DNA from: CAYVBJ01 sp964449075
Lineage (GTDB): Bacteria; Bacteroidota; Rhodothermia; Balneolales; Balneolaceae
Direction of reading: 5' to 3'
DNA: 64,000 nt
Assembly: GCA_964449075.1 (NCBI GenBank)
Contig: CAYVBJ010000006.1
Location: forward strand, 1-64,000
Shown: positions 43,525 through 52,822 of the stretch, in pieces
How the letters are laid out: the number at the start of each line of letters is the position of its first letter
Numbering within the stretch: position 1 is the first letter of the stretch
The notes under the pieces: model-generated
Database searches by the model: none
The model's input: only the letters and a program-made list of their open reading frames with translations
Told to the model about the DNA's origin: nothing
Made by a program: the position numbers and the translations under genes

Positions 43525-44634
43525 TTACAGATTTTTCCTTCTGTTGCGGATATAATCCTCAAACACAAATTCACCCAGGTTTTCCAGTGATGAATAGTAG
43601 GCTTTCCCCATATTTGCACGGGTTAAATCGCGAATAAAGCTTTGCAAATAGGGATCACGGGCAATCATAAATGTTGTTATGGTTATATTCTCACGCCGGC
43701 ATATAACTGCTTCATCAAGTACTTTGTTCACAATTTTGCGATCAAGTCCAAAACTGTTTTTATATAGTCTCCCGTTTTCAATCATGCATGATGGTTTGCC
43801 GTCTGTGATCATAAATATTTGCTTGTTGGCAAATTTTTTGCGCTGCAGCAAATGTTTGGCCAGCTGCAAACCCTGAAGTGTATTTGTATGATAAGGTCCT
43901 ACCTTTAGATAGGGGAGATCTTTTATTTCAATCTGCCACGCTTCATTGCCAAATGCAACTATTTCAAGTGAATCCCTTGAATAATTGTTTAGAATCAGCT
44001 CTGAAAGAGCCATTGCAACTTTTTTAGCCGGTGTAATTCTGTCTTCACCATATAAAATCATGGAATGGCTTAGGTCAATCAGCAATACTGTTGCCATTGA
44101 TGTATAGTGATCGGTATCGTGTACCTGCAGATCATCTTCCCGCAACTGAAAATTGTCAATTGAGCTGTGTTTCAGCATATTCAGAATCGTGCCTGTACTG
44201 TCTATATGGCTGATATCCTCACCGGGGTTCCATTTCCTTGTTTCAGGCTGTCTTTCGAGACCGGATCCTGTATAGGGAGTTTTATGATCTCCCTTGTTTC
44301 CTTTTCTTAATTGTTTGAAAATTTCTTCCAAAGATTTTTTCCGGAGAGACCGCTCTGTTTTGGCAGTGGGAACCATAGTTAACAGGTCATCATCATATCG
44401 GATGTACCCGCGTTTTTCCAGCTCTTCTATAAAATCACCTAATCCAAAATTATCTTCAAACTGACCTGTTAAGTCATATTCTTTATCCAATTCAGTTAGC
44501 CATTTTATTGCCTGAGAAACATCTCCGCCGGATATATTCAGCAGATCCTGGAACAAATTCCACAGCGTTTCAAATGATGATTTTCCATTTGGCCGGGCAA
44601 ATCGCTCATCCCATTTTATATATTTGAAATGCAT
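43525..44634 (-). CDS. VWA-domain protein
   Basis: A 369-residue cytoplasmic protein with a von Willebrand factor A domain in its C-terminal half. The MIDAS metal motif is DLSHSM (about 188-193), with further MIDAS residues near ITDGKPSC (about 276-283). The N-terminal half is helical and polar. Relatives in Bacteroidota and others are usually paired with a MoxR or magnesium-chelatase-type AAA+ ATPase, but no such gene lies in the window. The gene is convergent with the kinase-like gene (144 bp between stops, no visible hairpin) and divergent from rnhB. The function is unknown. Confidence 0.8.
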   Translation of the reverse strand: MHFKYIKWDERFARPNGKSSFETLWNLFQDLLNISGGDVSQAIKWLTELDKEYDLTGQFEDNFGLGDFIEELEKRGYIRYDDDLLTMVPTAKTERSLRKKSLEEIFKQLRKGNKGDHKTPYTGSGLERQPETRKWNPGEDISHIDSTGTILNMLKHSSIDNFQLREDDLQVHDTDHYTSMATVLLIDLSHSMILYGEDRITPAKKVAMALSELILNNYSRDSLEIVAFGNEAWQIEIKDLPYLKVGPYHTNTLQGLQLAKHLLQRKKFANKQIFMITDGKPSCMIENGRLYKNSFGLDRKIVNKVLDEAVICRRENITITTFMIARDPYLQSFIRDLTRANMGKAYYSSLENLGEFVFEDYIRNRRKNL

Positions 44635-44746
44635 AAGATTGATTTAACTTTCATTTTATTAGATACAACTGATTACAAAATGAAATCATTGCACAGTATT
44701 TAGGATATGAAATAAAAGACAACTATTCGTTGTCATGCAATTTTAT

Positions 44747-44767
44747 TACTTTTGAACGTATACGTTC
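44747..44767 (+). promoter_or_regulatory. candidate -7 element and palindromic operator before rnhB
   Basis: TACTTTTG (44747-44754) fits the Bacteroidota -7 consensus TAnnTTTG. It is directly joined to the perfect 14-bp palindrome GAACGTATACGTTC (44754-44767), flanked by TTTT and a nearby AAAA. A palindrome at the start of transcription suggests a repressor site for rnhB or for the divergent VWA gene. There is no clear -33 TTG at standard spacing. Confidence 0.4.
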
Positions 44768-44803
44768 CAAAATAATAAAAATTATCGGTTCTCCGGCATA
44801 GTA

Positions 44804-45421
44804 ATGACTGATCTCTACAGATTTGAAAATCGTCTATGGGAAGAAGGATTTAAGAGGATTATGGGTCTTGACGAGGTTGGCCGGGGCTGCCTGTGCGGAC
44901 CTGTGGTAGCAGCAGGAGTTATATTAAATCCTGGTACAAAGATAACAGGGCTTGCCGATAGCAAGGCTTTGAAAATTGAGACAAGAGAAATCCTTGCAGA
45001 GGAGATCAGGAAGAAAGCACTTTTCAGTATAGTGCATGAGTGCAGCCCGCGGGAAGTTGATAAATTAAATATTTTACATGCATCTATAAAAGCAATGATA
45101 AAATGTGCAGAAACAGATGATGCGAACCCTGATTATTTACTTGTGGATGGGAATCGGTTTACTCCTGCATTCATTCCTTTTAAATGCATCGTTAAGGGTG
45201 ATAGTCTCTCTGCATCCATCGCTGCGGCCTCTATCATCGCCAAGGTTTATCGCGATCATCTTATGCATAAACTGCATCATAAATTTCCTGTTTATGGATG
45301 GGATACCAACGTAGGCTATCCCACAAAAAAACACTATGAAGGCCTGAAGAGATATGGCTATACCCCTCATCACAGGAAGTCATTCAGTCTAAGGACAAAG
45401 AAGAGATACAAAGAAAACTAA
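44804..45421 (+). CDS. rnhB: ribonuclease HII
   Basis: A 205-residue RNase H type II enzyme that removes ribonucleotides from DNA and RNA-DNA hybrids. The catalytic motif GLDEVGRGCLCGPVVAAGV opens the protein with its Asp-Glu pair, and further conserved positions lie in LVDGNRF and VKGDSLSASIAAASIIAKVYRD. Length and motif order are normal. The ATG at 44804 gives a typical N terminus (YRFENRLWEEGFKRIMGLDE). The stop is only 20 bp from the rodA stop on the opposite strand. Confidence 0.95.
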   Translation: MTDLYRFENRLWEEGFKRIMGLDEVGRGCLCGPVVAAGVILNPGTKITGLADSKALKIETREILAEEIRKKALFSIVHECSPREVDKLNILHASIKAMIKCAETDDANPDYLLVDGNRFTPAFIPFKCIVKGDSLSASIAAASIIAKVYRDHLMHKLHHKFPVYGWDTNVGYPTKKHYEGLKRYGYTPHHRKSFSLRTKKRYKEN

Positions 45422-45441
45422 CTGGCGGTTAACCCAGAATG

Positions 45442-46692
45442 TTATCGGTAGATACTGAATGAACGTTTATAAAAATCCATATTAATGCAGATGGCGAGCA
45501 TCAGTGTATTTGTGAGAAACGCTGACCCGCCGTAGCTGACAAATGGCAGCGGCAATCCGATAACCGGGATAAGTGATGTGGTGCTTCCGATATTTATGAT
45601 TAAATGGAGAAAATATGTGAAGGCAATACTTGCCAGGAGTAACTGAGCAAATGGATGCTTGTGCGTAATAGCCATCTGAAGCAATTTTAATATCAGTAGC
45701 AAGAATAATATGAGAACTGTAGACGACCCTACAAATCCAAATTCTTCGCTGATTACACAAAAGATAAAATCAGTCCACTGTTCTGGTAAAAAGCGCAGCT
45801 GCGTTTGAGTCCCCTCCATAAAACCTTTGCCATAAAGTCCACCGGATCCAATTGCAGTTGTAGCCTGGATTACATTCCAGCCTGCACCCTGGGGATCAAC
45901 TGAGGGGTTTACGAATGCTTCTACTCTTGATCTCTGGTGTGGCTGTAAAATTTCATTTAGTGCAACCTCAGTACCTATAACCACTAATGCACCAAGAATT
46001 AGGGATGTAAAGCTAAGCCAGGTTCGTTTCTGAAGAAAGAAAATAACTATTGTGACAATTACCGCTGCTATGATTCCTAAATACCAGTCGATGACTGTAA
46101 AGTAGGCTACGATTGCAGGTGATATCATCAGGAGTGAAATTCCATACGATAGTCCGGAGAGAAACAGAATAACAGGCAGCAAGCCCAAAAAAATTATCGC
46201 CGTTCCCGTTTCATTTTGCAGAATCAACAAGATAACGGGAAGCATAAAAAATCCAAGCGTGGTCAGCGCAGTTTTGATATTTTCTGTAGATAGGTCGCGC
46301 TGGTTAGAAAGGTAGTTTGCGACAGCAAGAATGGTTGCCAGTTTCATAAGTTCACCGACCTGCATATTGAATGAGCCTATGCGCAGCCAGCTTTTTGATC
46401 CGCTTACTTCAACGCCAAAAAAGAGAGTTAAAATCATTAAAATTATACAGAGAATGTAGAAAGGATAGGCGGCGCCCTGGAATGTTCTGGGACTTGTAAA
46501 CTGAACCGCTATCAGCAATATCAGGGAGAGAGAGATCCATATAGTCTGACGCCAGAAATTCTGCTGAATATAAGAGGGTAAAAATTCAGCAACAGGCCCC
46601 TGGGTTGCACTGTAAATAGCAATCAAACCTATAGTGGCTAAAGATGCCCATATAAAAATAACAGACCAGCTGATTTCAAGTTTACGTAACAC
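45442..46692 (-). CDS. rodA: rod-shape peptidoglycan glycosyltransferase RodA
   Basis: A 416-residue SEDS-family glycosyltransferase with about ten transmembrane helices. It polymerises lipid II for sidewall growth together with PBP2. Family markers are GSKSWLRIGSFNMQVGELMK, the long loop with GGLYGKGFMEGTQTQLRFLPE followed by the essential-aspartate region QWTDFIF, and the closing PLPFVSYGGSAFL. The start is GTG at 46692, sharing its G with the mrdA stop (TAGTG), so translation is coupled to PBP2. It is the last gene of the mre/mrd group. Confidence 0.95.
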   Translation of the reverse strand: MLRKLEISWSVIFIWASLATIGLIAIYSATQGPVAEFLPSYIQQNFWRQTIWISLSLILLIAVQFTSPRTFQGAAYPFYILCIILMILTLFFGVEVSGSKSWLRIGSFNMQVGELMKLATILAVANYLSNQRDLSTENIKTALTTLGFFMLPVILLILQNETGTAIIFLGLLPVILFLSGLSYGISLLMISPAIVAYFTVIDWYLGIIAAVIVTIVIFFLQKRTWLSFTSLILGALVVIGTEVALNEILQPHQRSRVEAFVNPSVDPQGAGWNVIQATTAIGSGGLYGKGFMEGTQTQLRFLPEQWTDFIFCVISEEFGFVGSSTVLILFLLLILKLLQMAITHKHPFAQLLLASIAFTYFLHLIINIGSTTSLIPVIGLPLPFVSYGGSAFLTNTLMLAICINMDFYKRSFSIYR

Positions 46693-48542
46693 TATTCTTG
46701 CTCCTCTTCGATTTCATCGTCTGTACTCAGCCTTGGTTTAAAATTAAGTACATAGTCATATACATAATTGCGTTTGATATCACCGGTCAGGTATTTTTCA
46801 ATCAATAAAGAAGCAACCGGTGCTGCCGATATGGACCCAAAGCCTGAATTTTCCATCAAAACGGCAACTACTATTTCCGGATTGTTGTAAGGTGCGAATG
46901 AGACAAACCAGCCATGGTCTTCACCGTTGGGATTTTGTGCCGTACCTGTTTTGCCGGCTACAGCCACACTATCCAGATTGGCATAATAGCGGCCGCTTCC
47001 CGTTAGTACCACCTCCCGCATTCCCTCTTTAACTGCATCCAGGTATTCGGGTTTAATCCACTCAATTTTTGTTTTTTGGGGATTTGTATACCGTATTTCT
47101 CCGTCAGGTTCCCTTACAGACTTTACAACGTGAGGCTGAACGCGAAATCCGCCGTTAGCAATTGCGGAAATTGCTATGGCCATTTGCAGCGGCGAAACAG
47201 ACACGAGGCCCTGCCCTACACCAAGACTGATTAGATCACCAGTTCCCCATCTCTTTTCACCAAATGTTTGATTCAGATAGGTACTGTCGGGGATAATGCC
47301 ATTTCGCTCAAAAGGAAGGTCAACTCTGTTGGGAACTCCAAGGCCAAAATCTTTAACCAGTTTACTCCATGTATTTAATTCATTGCGTCCGGCTATCTGG
47401 TTCATCATCCAGAAAAAATAGGTGTTGCTTGATTTGCCGATAGCCTTTTTCAGATTGTAGTCGCCGGGGTCTGCCAGGTCGCGATAGGCTCTGCCGCGAT
47501 AAAAAGCTCCGCTATTGTAAATTTCAGTTTCGGGAGTAACTATTCCAAGATGGAGACCGATAACTCCCATAACAGGTTTGAATGTGGATCCCGGGGGTTG
47601 ACGGGATGAGATTGCCCGGTTAAAAAGGGGAGTAAGTGAATCAGTGTTTACTGATTTCCAGTAATCCATATCCAGCCGGCCGGCAAGCTTGCGCACATCA
47701 AACTGAGGTGCGCTCACCATACTTAAAATTTCACCCGTATGAGGATTCATTGCAACAACCGCTCCTTTCTTATTGAGCATAAGTTCTTCGGCCAGCTGTT
47801 GTAATTCAGCATCAATTGATGTAAGCAGGTCAGCTCCCTTTGTCGGTAAAATATTCATTTCGCCATCATTATATGTTCCCAGTGACTGGCCAAATGCATT
47901 TACCCGAATATAATCTATACCCGCATCACCCCTTAAAAAATTTTCATAGGTTAATTCAATTCCGCTTTTTCCAACTTTATCACCAAGACGCAAAACCTCA
48001 GAATCCCGGTACTCCTGGTCACTCGCCTCGCGCAGGTACCCGAAAATATGTGAAGCAGTTATATTCAGAGGATAGTTTCGTTTGCTTTCGATCTGCTGGC
48101 TAATACCGGGAAGTTGCCATAAATTTTCCTGTATATTTGAGAATTCTGTAAAGGAAACTTCAGTAACAAGGCGAGAAGGACGCTGCCATGAATATTCGCG
48201 TGCCTCATTTACACGGATTTGAATTTCTTCAATTTCCATATTTAATAAATCGGCAAGAAGGGGAATATTCTCTTTTTTAAAATTTGCAGGAGTGATATTA
48301 ATTGAAAAAATGGGCTGATTGTCTACAAGGATCCGATTATTTCTGTCAAAAATCAGGCCTCTTGAAGGATGAACCACCTGCTGGCGCAGAGAATTTTGTT
48401 TACTGACAGGCGAGTATTTTTCAAATTCCAAAATTTGCAGTTTAAACACGGCGATCAGCAGTACAAAGATTCCAAGCAAAACTACTATCTGCAGGAATCG
48501 TATCGATTTTTGAATTGAATTTGTTTGTCTGTTAATTGCCAT
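46692..48542 (-). CDS. mrdA: penicillin-binding protein 2
   Basis: A 616-residue class B penicillin-binding protein, the transpeptidase partner of RodA. One membrane helix (about 15-37) anchors it. The pedestal/dimerisation domain spans about 45-220. The transpeptidase motifs are STFK with the active S319, SSN in KSSNTYF and KTGTAQ. The SVSPLQMAIA segment is also typical. The C-terminal 40 residues form a charged tail (DEIEEEQE). It overlaps rodA by one base and lies 16 bp after mreD, so the genes make up one transcriptional unit for cell elongation. Confidence 0.95.
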   Translation of the reverse strand: MAINRQTNSIQKSIRFLQIVVLLGIFVLLIAVFKLQILEFEKYSPVSKQNSLRQQVVHPSRGLIFDRNNRILVDNQPIFSINITPANFKKENIPLLADLLNMEIEEIQIRVNEAREYSWQRPSRLVTEVSFTEFSNIQENLWQLPGISQQIESKRNYPLNITASHIFGYLREASDQEYRDSEVLRLGDKVGKSGIELTYENFLRGDAGIDYIRVNAFGQSLGTYNDGEMNILPTKGADLLTSIDAELQQLAEELMLNKKGAVVAMNPHTGEILSMVSAPQFDVRKLAGRLDMDYWKSVNTDSLTPLFNRAISSRQPPGSTFKPVMGVIGLHLGIVTPETEIYNSGAFYRGRAYRDLADPGDYNLKKAIGKSSNTYFFWMMNQIAGRNELNTWSKLVKDFGLGVPNRVDLPFERNGIIPDSTYLNQTFGEKRWGTGDLISLGVGQGLVSVSPLQMAIAISAIANGGFRVQPHVVKSVREPDGEIRYTNPQKTKIEWIKPEYLDAVKEGMREVVLTGSGRYYANLDSVAVAGKTGTAQNPNGEDHGWFVSFAPYNNPEIVVAVLMENSGFGSISAAPVASLLIEKYLTGDIKRNYVYDYVLNFKPRLSTDDEIEEEQE

Positions 48543-48558
48543 AAAACTTCAAGCGTAG

Positions 48559-49035
48559 TTACTGATCAGTCCGGACAAGATGTAAAAAGCCGGCTGTAAC
48601 AGCTGTAAATAAACTTCCTCCAAGTATAAGATTCCAAAACACATAATCTGTTGCAACTGCTTCTGAAAAAAGTCCGACTGTCCAAAAGATTGTATTATGC
48701 AAAATTGCTGCAAGAAAAACGATCACAAATATTTGCCAGAAGATAAATCTCTTTTCCGACAGGTTATGAAGAAATCCATGGATGATGAATATCAGGAGTA
48801 CTTTACTGAAAAGGTGCATGCCCCACAAATCAAGAAGAGCATCCTGGAAAAAAGCCAGTATTCCTGCGATTAGTAAAGTTTCTGTCCTGTTTTTTTTGGT
48901 ACAGAGCCATATTAAGTAAACGAGTACGAGGTCGGATTCTGCATTATAAATTTTTAAATGCCGTAACAGTACAATTTGAACAGTGAGTATTCCGACTCCA
49001 ATCAACAAGTATCTCAAAAAACTTGATTTAATCAA
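48559..49035 (-). CDS. mreD: rod shape-determining protein MreD
   Basis: A 158-residue polytopic membrane protein with about five hydrophobic segments, matching MreD in size and position between mreC and mrdA. The start is a TTG at 49035 that overlaps the mreC stop in a TTGA arrangement, so translation is coupled. Sequence conservation in MreD is low, and the assignment leans on context. It is a part of the elongasome that links MreB filaments to wall synthesis. Confidence 0.85.
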   Translation of the reverse strand: MIKSSFLRYLLIGVGILTVQIVLLRHLKIYNAESDLVLVYLIWLCTKKNRTETLLIAGILAFFQDALLDLWGMHLFSKVLLIFIIHGFLHNLSEKRFIFWQIFVIVFLAAILHNTIFWTVGLFSEAVATDYVFWNLILGGSLFTAVTAGFLHLVRTDQ

Positions 49036-49871
49036 AAGAGTTCTTCCTGTGTTTCAATAAGTCTGTTAACGGTTGAGTCAGGTTCAAACTGAATGATAAA
49101 TCCTTCAGCAAGCGTAAAAAGATCCACAAAAGCGTTCAGGTAAATCGTTTGAGTATCAAATCCTTCACGAGGATCGACCCTCGTAACTTCACCTATTGGT
49201 ATACCGGCCGGGAATTGATTGCTGAATCCCGAAGTCTCTATTACCTGGCCTTTTTCAACTTCAATCGTTTGCGGAACCAGCCGCATAACCAGTTCATTTT
49301 GAGTTGTACCCTGCCAGGATACTATTCCGACCGCTCTTGAATCCTGAACTCTTGCACTTACATTGAAAAGTGCATTCGAGTAAGGTAATATCTGAGAATA
49401 ATTTTTTGCGGATACTATTACCTGTCCGGCCAATCCATCAGGTGTTACAAGCGGCATGCCTGTTTTAACATTAGCCAGTTCACCTGCGCTCACAGTGAGT
49501 GAATTATTCAGACCGGTCAGATCTTTTGCTACAATCATGACGGGAATTACAGGATACTGGCTTTTCTCCCTGAAATCGAGCAGATCTCTCAAAATATCAT
49601 TTTGCTGCTCGGCGGATCGCAGCCGGCTGAGTTCATCCTGAAGAAGTACATTTTGTCTCTGCAAATATGTATTGGTTTTCAAGGCCTGCCGGTAAATCCT
49701 GATATTAGCAAGCGGTTGTTCGAGATAGCTGAGAAATGTCACAGAAACTTTACGCATATTTTGCATTCCTCCGTCATGTCGCGTAACCATTAAAAAGCCA
49801 GCGAATACAAGTATAAGTGCAGTTATAATGTAATCTTTCGCATCAGTTATACGTAAAAATCGAATTCGCAT
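49032..49871 (-). CDS. mreC: rod shape-determining protein MreC
   Basis: A 279-residue bitopic protein with one N-terminal transmembrane helix (about 12-29), a coiled coil (about 45-90, with the RLRSAEQQNDILRDLL stretch) and a beta-rich periplasmic core. The core contains GLNNSLTVSAGELANVKTGM and PDGLAGQVI, typical of the MreC domain. It scaffolds PBP2 activation in the periplasm. Its stop overlaps the mreD TTG start by four bases. The 182-bp gap to mreB holds a weak hairpin, which may regulate the balance between mreB and the rest. Confidence 0.9.
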   Translation of the reverse strand: MRIRFLRITDAKDYIITALILVFAGFLMVTRHDGGMQNMRKVSVTFLSYLEQPLANIRIYRQALKTNTYLQRQNVLLQDELSRLRSAEQQNDILRDLLDFREKSQYPVIPVMIVAKDLTGLNNSLTVSAGELANVKTGMPLVTPDGLAGQVIVSAKNYSQILPYSNALFNVSARVQDSRAVGIVSWQGTTQNELVMRLVPQTIEVEKGQVIETSGFSNQFPAGIPIGEVTRVDPREGFDTQTIYLNAFVDLFTLAEGFIIQFEPDSTVNRLIETQEELF

Positions 49872-50023
49872 TCACCGTTATGAGTGTCTTTATATTTGGG
49901 TTCTGTAATTTTTTTCAATAATTGCCGGCAGAGGCGGCTGAATTAAAATGTAGTTTGATTCTCTTAATTGCCAGCCAAAAAGTTTAAAAAAGTCTGCTCC
50001 ACAATCTAAATAAAATCATCACA

Positions 50024-50044
50024 AACGGATAGTCAGCTTCCGTT
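50024..50044 (-). terminator. weak hairpin between mreB and mreC
   Basis: AACGGA and TCCGTT give a 6-bp stem with a 9-nt loop just after the mreB stop. On the minus strand it is followed by an interrupted T-rich stretch, so termination would be partial at best. It may act as an attenuator that lowers mreC expression relative to mreB. Confidence 0.35.
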
Positions 50045-50053
50045 CTTATGACA

Positions 50054-51118
50054 TTAAGATATAACGCTTCGGTAATACTCAATATTTTCAAGAACAGCAC
50101 CGGTACCTCTGACCACAGCAGTAAGAGGATCTTCCGCTATATGCACCGGCAAATCCGTTGTTTCAATAATCAATTTATCGAGATTTCTGAGCAGTGCTCC
50201 GCCGCCGGTAAGCATAATTCCTCTGTCCAGAATATCTGCAGATAATTCCGGGGGAGTTTGTTCCAGGGATTTGGTAATAGCTTCCACGATGGTATTTACT
50301 GATTCGGATATCGCTTCGCGCACATCCTTCGATGTTACCTGCCGGGTTCTGGGAACTCCGTTTACAAGATCCCTTCCTTTTGTAATCATTTCAAGCTCTT
50401 CATCAAGCGGAGCCGCTGATCCGATTTCACATTTAATTCTCTCTGCGGTACGCTCACCGATCAGTAAATTATGATTGCGGCGAAAGTAATTGATAATATC
50501 TTCGTTCAGTTCATCGCCGCCAAGGCGCACTGACTGAGCATGCACAATGCCTGATAGTGCTATTACGGCAATCTCAGTTGTTCCCCCGCCGATATCCACA
50601 ATCATGTTGCCTACGGGCTCATGTACATTTAAACCGATACCGATTGCAGCTGCCATCGGTTCATCAACCAGGTAGACCTCTTTAGCTCCCGCATGCTCAG
50701 CACTGTCGCGAACGGCCCTCCGTTCAACTTCAGTGATACCGCTAGGCACGCAAACCACCATTTGCCGGGTGGTTGAATACCATTTCATCTTCACTTTTTT
50801 TATCATGCCGCGGATCATTTGTTCCGCAACTTCAAAATCAGCGATTACCCCGTCACGAAGCGGGCGAACAGTCCTGATTTTTTTATGAGTTTTTTCATGC
50901 ATGAGCTGCGCTTCGTGTCCGGTTGCAACAGGCACGTTATCATTATTAAGTGCAACGATAGAGGGCTCATTTAAAACAATTCCATGACTCCTGGAATATA
51001 TCAGTGTATTAGCGGTTCCGAGATCGATGGCTATATCTGTATATAAAAAATCGAACAGACCTTTTTTCGTCGAATTTTTTTTCGTTTTTGGCTGGGTCTG
51101 CACTGCAGTTTCCGACAT
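50054..51118 (-). CDS. mreB: rod shape-determining protein MreB
   Basis: A 354-residue actin-like ATPase. Phosphate and adenosine motifs are IAIDLGTANTLIY (phosphate 1), NMIVDIGGGTTEIAVI (phosphate 2) and GIMLTGGGALLRNL (adenosine). The N-terminal extension of about 28 residues (rich in Lys, Thr and Gln) precedes the core; it is longer than in E. coli MreB but common in this group. It forms membrane-associated filaments that orient wall synthesis. The ATG start at 51118 has a possible -7 element 40 bp upstream. Confidence 0.96.
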   Translation of the reverse strand: MSETAVQTQPKTKKNSTKKGLFDFLYTDIAIDLGTANTLIYSRSHGIVLNEPSIVALNNDNVPVATGHEAQLMHEKTHKKIRTVRPLRDGVIADFEVAEQMIRGMIKKVKMKWYSTTRQMVVCVPSGITEVERRAVRDSAEHAGAKEVYLVDEPMAAAIGIGLNVHEPVGNMIVDIGGGTTEIAVIALSGIVHAQSVRLGGDELNEDIINYFRRNHNLLIGERTAERIKCEIGSAAPLDEELEMITKGRDLVNGVPRTRQVTSKDVREAISESVNTIVEAITKSLEQTPPELSADILDRGIMLTGGGALLRNLDKLIIETTDLPVHIAEDPLTAVVRGTGAVLENIEYYRSVIS

Positions 51119-51157
51119 TGGTATACTCTGTAAATTTTAAAGATTTGGGGCAACAGG

Positions 51158-51165
51158 CAAAAATA
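51158..51165 (-). promoter_or_regulatory. candidate -7 element of the mreB promoter
   Basis: On the minus strand TATTTTTG fits the TAnnTTTG consensus and lies about 40 bp upstream of the mreB ATG, in the 117-bp gap after purH. No -33 TTG was found at typical spacing, so this is tentative. Confidence 0.3.
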
Positions 51166-51235
51166 CAAGTTTACAACTGTATTTGCGAATTTAACTTTAT
51201 TTTGAGAAAAAAATATAGCCTAATTATTTCCGGAA

Positions 51236-52810
51236 TTAATGTTTGAAATGCCTCATTCCTGTGAAAATCATTGTCATGTTATACTTATCCGCTGTTTCGG
51301 TAACCTGGTCATCACGAATACTGCCACCCGGCTGAATCACCGCAATTGCTCCGGCATCTGCTGCTGTTTTTATACCGTCCGGAAAAGGAAAGAATGCATC
51401 GGATGCTATAACACAGTTTTCTAAAGAGAGGTTTTCTTTCCCCGCCTTTTGTACAGCTATTTCTGAACTGTCTACACGGCTGGTTTGTCCTGTTCCAATA
51501 CCGAGCGTTTGCTTGTTCTTTGCATAAACAATAGCATTTGATTTAACGTGTTTTACAATTGTCCATGCAAAAATCAGGTCTTCTTTTTCGGCATCGGTGG
51601 GTTTACGGGAAGTAACTACTTTAAAAATAGTTTCATCAAACAATTGAATATCCTCTTCCTGCAGAAGTAATCCGCCAAAAACAGATTTGATTTGCATTGA
51701 GTTTTGCCCGAAAGGGAACTGTTTGATTCTTACCAATCGCCTGTTTTTTTTCTGAGAAAGGATTTTAAGTGATTCTTCATCAAATTCGGGAGCCAGAATA
51801 ATCTCAGTGAAAATTTTATCAATCTCCCGTGCTGTTTCCAGATCGAGTTTTTGATTGACGATTACAATACCCCCGAAAGGAGAAAGCCTGTCTGTTGAAA
51901 AAGCTTTTTTATATGCACCCGACAAGCTATCGTCAACAGCTACACCGCACGGAACCGTATGTTTGAAAATAGCTGCAGCTGGTTGTTTATCTCCTAAATC
52001 TCTCATGAGCGCCAGGGCAGAGTTTATATCCAGATAGTTGTTGTAACTCAGTTCTTTGCCATGAAAACAGTCGATATATTGTGACTGTGAGCCATAAACA
52101 GCTGCTTTCTGATGAGGATTTTCACCATACCTCAAAGAACCTGATTTTGGAAGTGATATACTAAACCGGGCGGGAACATCAAGATGGTCAACTTCAGCCA
52201 TATAGTTGCTGATTGCTGAATCGTATTCAGCTGTATGTTCAAATCCATTTCTGGCAAAACGGCGTCTGCTTGCAAATGAGATCTCTTTCGAGTTGTTCAG
52301 CTCTGATATGAAATCACTATACTGGCTGGGATTACTTAAAATACAGACATGAGCGAAATTTTTTGCGGCAGCACGGACCATGGTTGGTCCGCCAATATCT
52401 ATATACTCCGTTGCGATGGCAGGGGTTACATTTCCCTCTGAAATTACTTCCCTGAAAGGGTAGAGGTTAACCACAACCAGCTCAATTGGTTGAATTCCCA
52501 ATTGATTCAGTTCATCCAGATCCGGCTGGTAGCTTGTTCTGGCTAGTAATCCTCCGTGGATTGCAGGGTGAAGCGTTTTTACCCTCCCGTCAAGACACTC
52601 CGGGAACCCGGTTACATCACTTACATCCGTAACAGGAAGACCCGCATCCCTGATTTTTTTTGCTGTGCCACCCGTTGATATCAGTTCAACACTGTTTTCG
52701 TGGAGTGCAGAAGCTAATACAGTGATATCCGTTTTGTCGGATACTGACAGAAGTGCCCGTTTAATTTTTAATGGTTTTTCGGAAAGTGAGTCTAATGGTT
52801 TTAATGCCAC
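51236..52810 (-). CDS. purH: bifunctional AICAR transformylase / IMP cyclohydrolase
   Basis: A 524-residue enzyme for the last two steps of purine synthesis. The N-terminal IMP cyclohydrolase domain (about 15-150) is an MGS-like fold with ISTGGTAKKIRDAGLPVTDVS and the GRVKTLHPAIHGGLL segment. The AICAR transformylase domain follows, with LRYGENPHQKA and the KHTVPCGVA segment, and SDAFFPFPDGI near the C terminus. The start codon is GTG at 52810. It lies 12 bp after purN on the same strand, forming a purine pair that runs towards mreB. Confidence 0.96.
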   Translation of the reverse strand: MALKPLDSLSEKPLKIKRALLSVSDKTDITVLASALHENSVELISTGGTAKKIRDAGLPVTDVSDVTGFPECLDGRVKTLHPAIHGGLLARTSYQPDLDELNQLGIQPIELVVVNLYPFREVISEGNVTPAIATEYIDIGGPTMVRAAAKNFAHVCILSNPSQYSDFISELNNSKEISFASRRRFARNGFEHTAEYDSAISNYMAEVDHLDVPARFSISLPKSGSLRYGENPHQKAAVYGSQSQYIDCFHGKELSYNNYLDINSALALMRDLGDKQPAAAIFKHTVPCGVAVDDSLSGAYKKAFSTDRLSPFGGIVIVNQKLDLETAREIDKIFTEIILAPEFDEESLKILSQKKNRRLVRIKQFPFGQNSMQIKSVFGGLLLQEEDIQLFDETIFKVVTSRKPTDAEKEDLIFAWTIVKHVKSNAIVYAKNKQTLGIGTGQTSRVDSSEIAVQKAGKENLSLENCVIASDAFFPFPDGIKTAADAGAIAVIQPGGSIRDDQVTETADKYNMTMIFTGMRHFKH

Positions 52811-52822
52811 GAAGAGTAAAAT

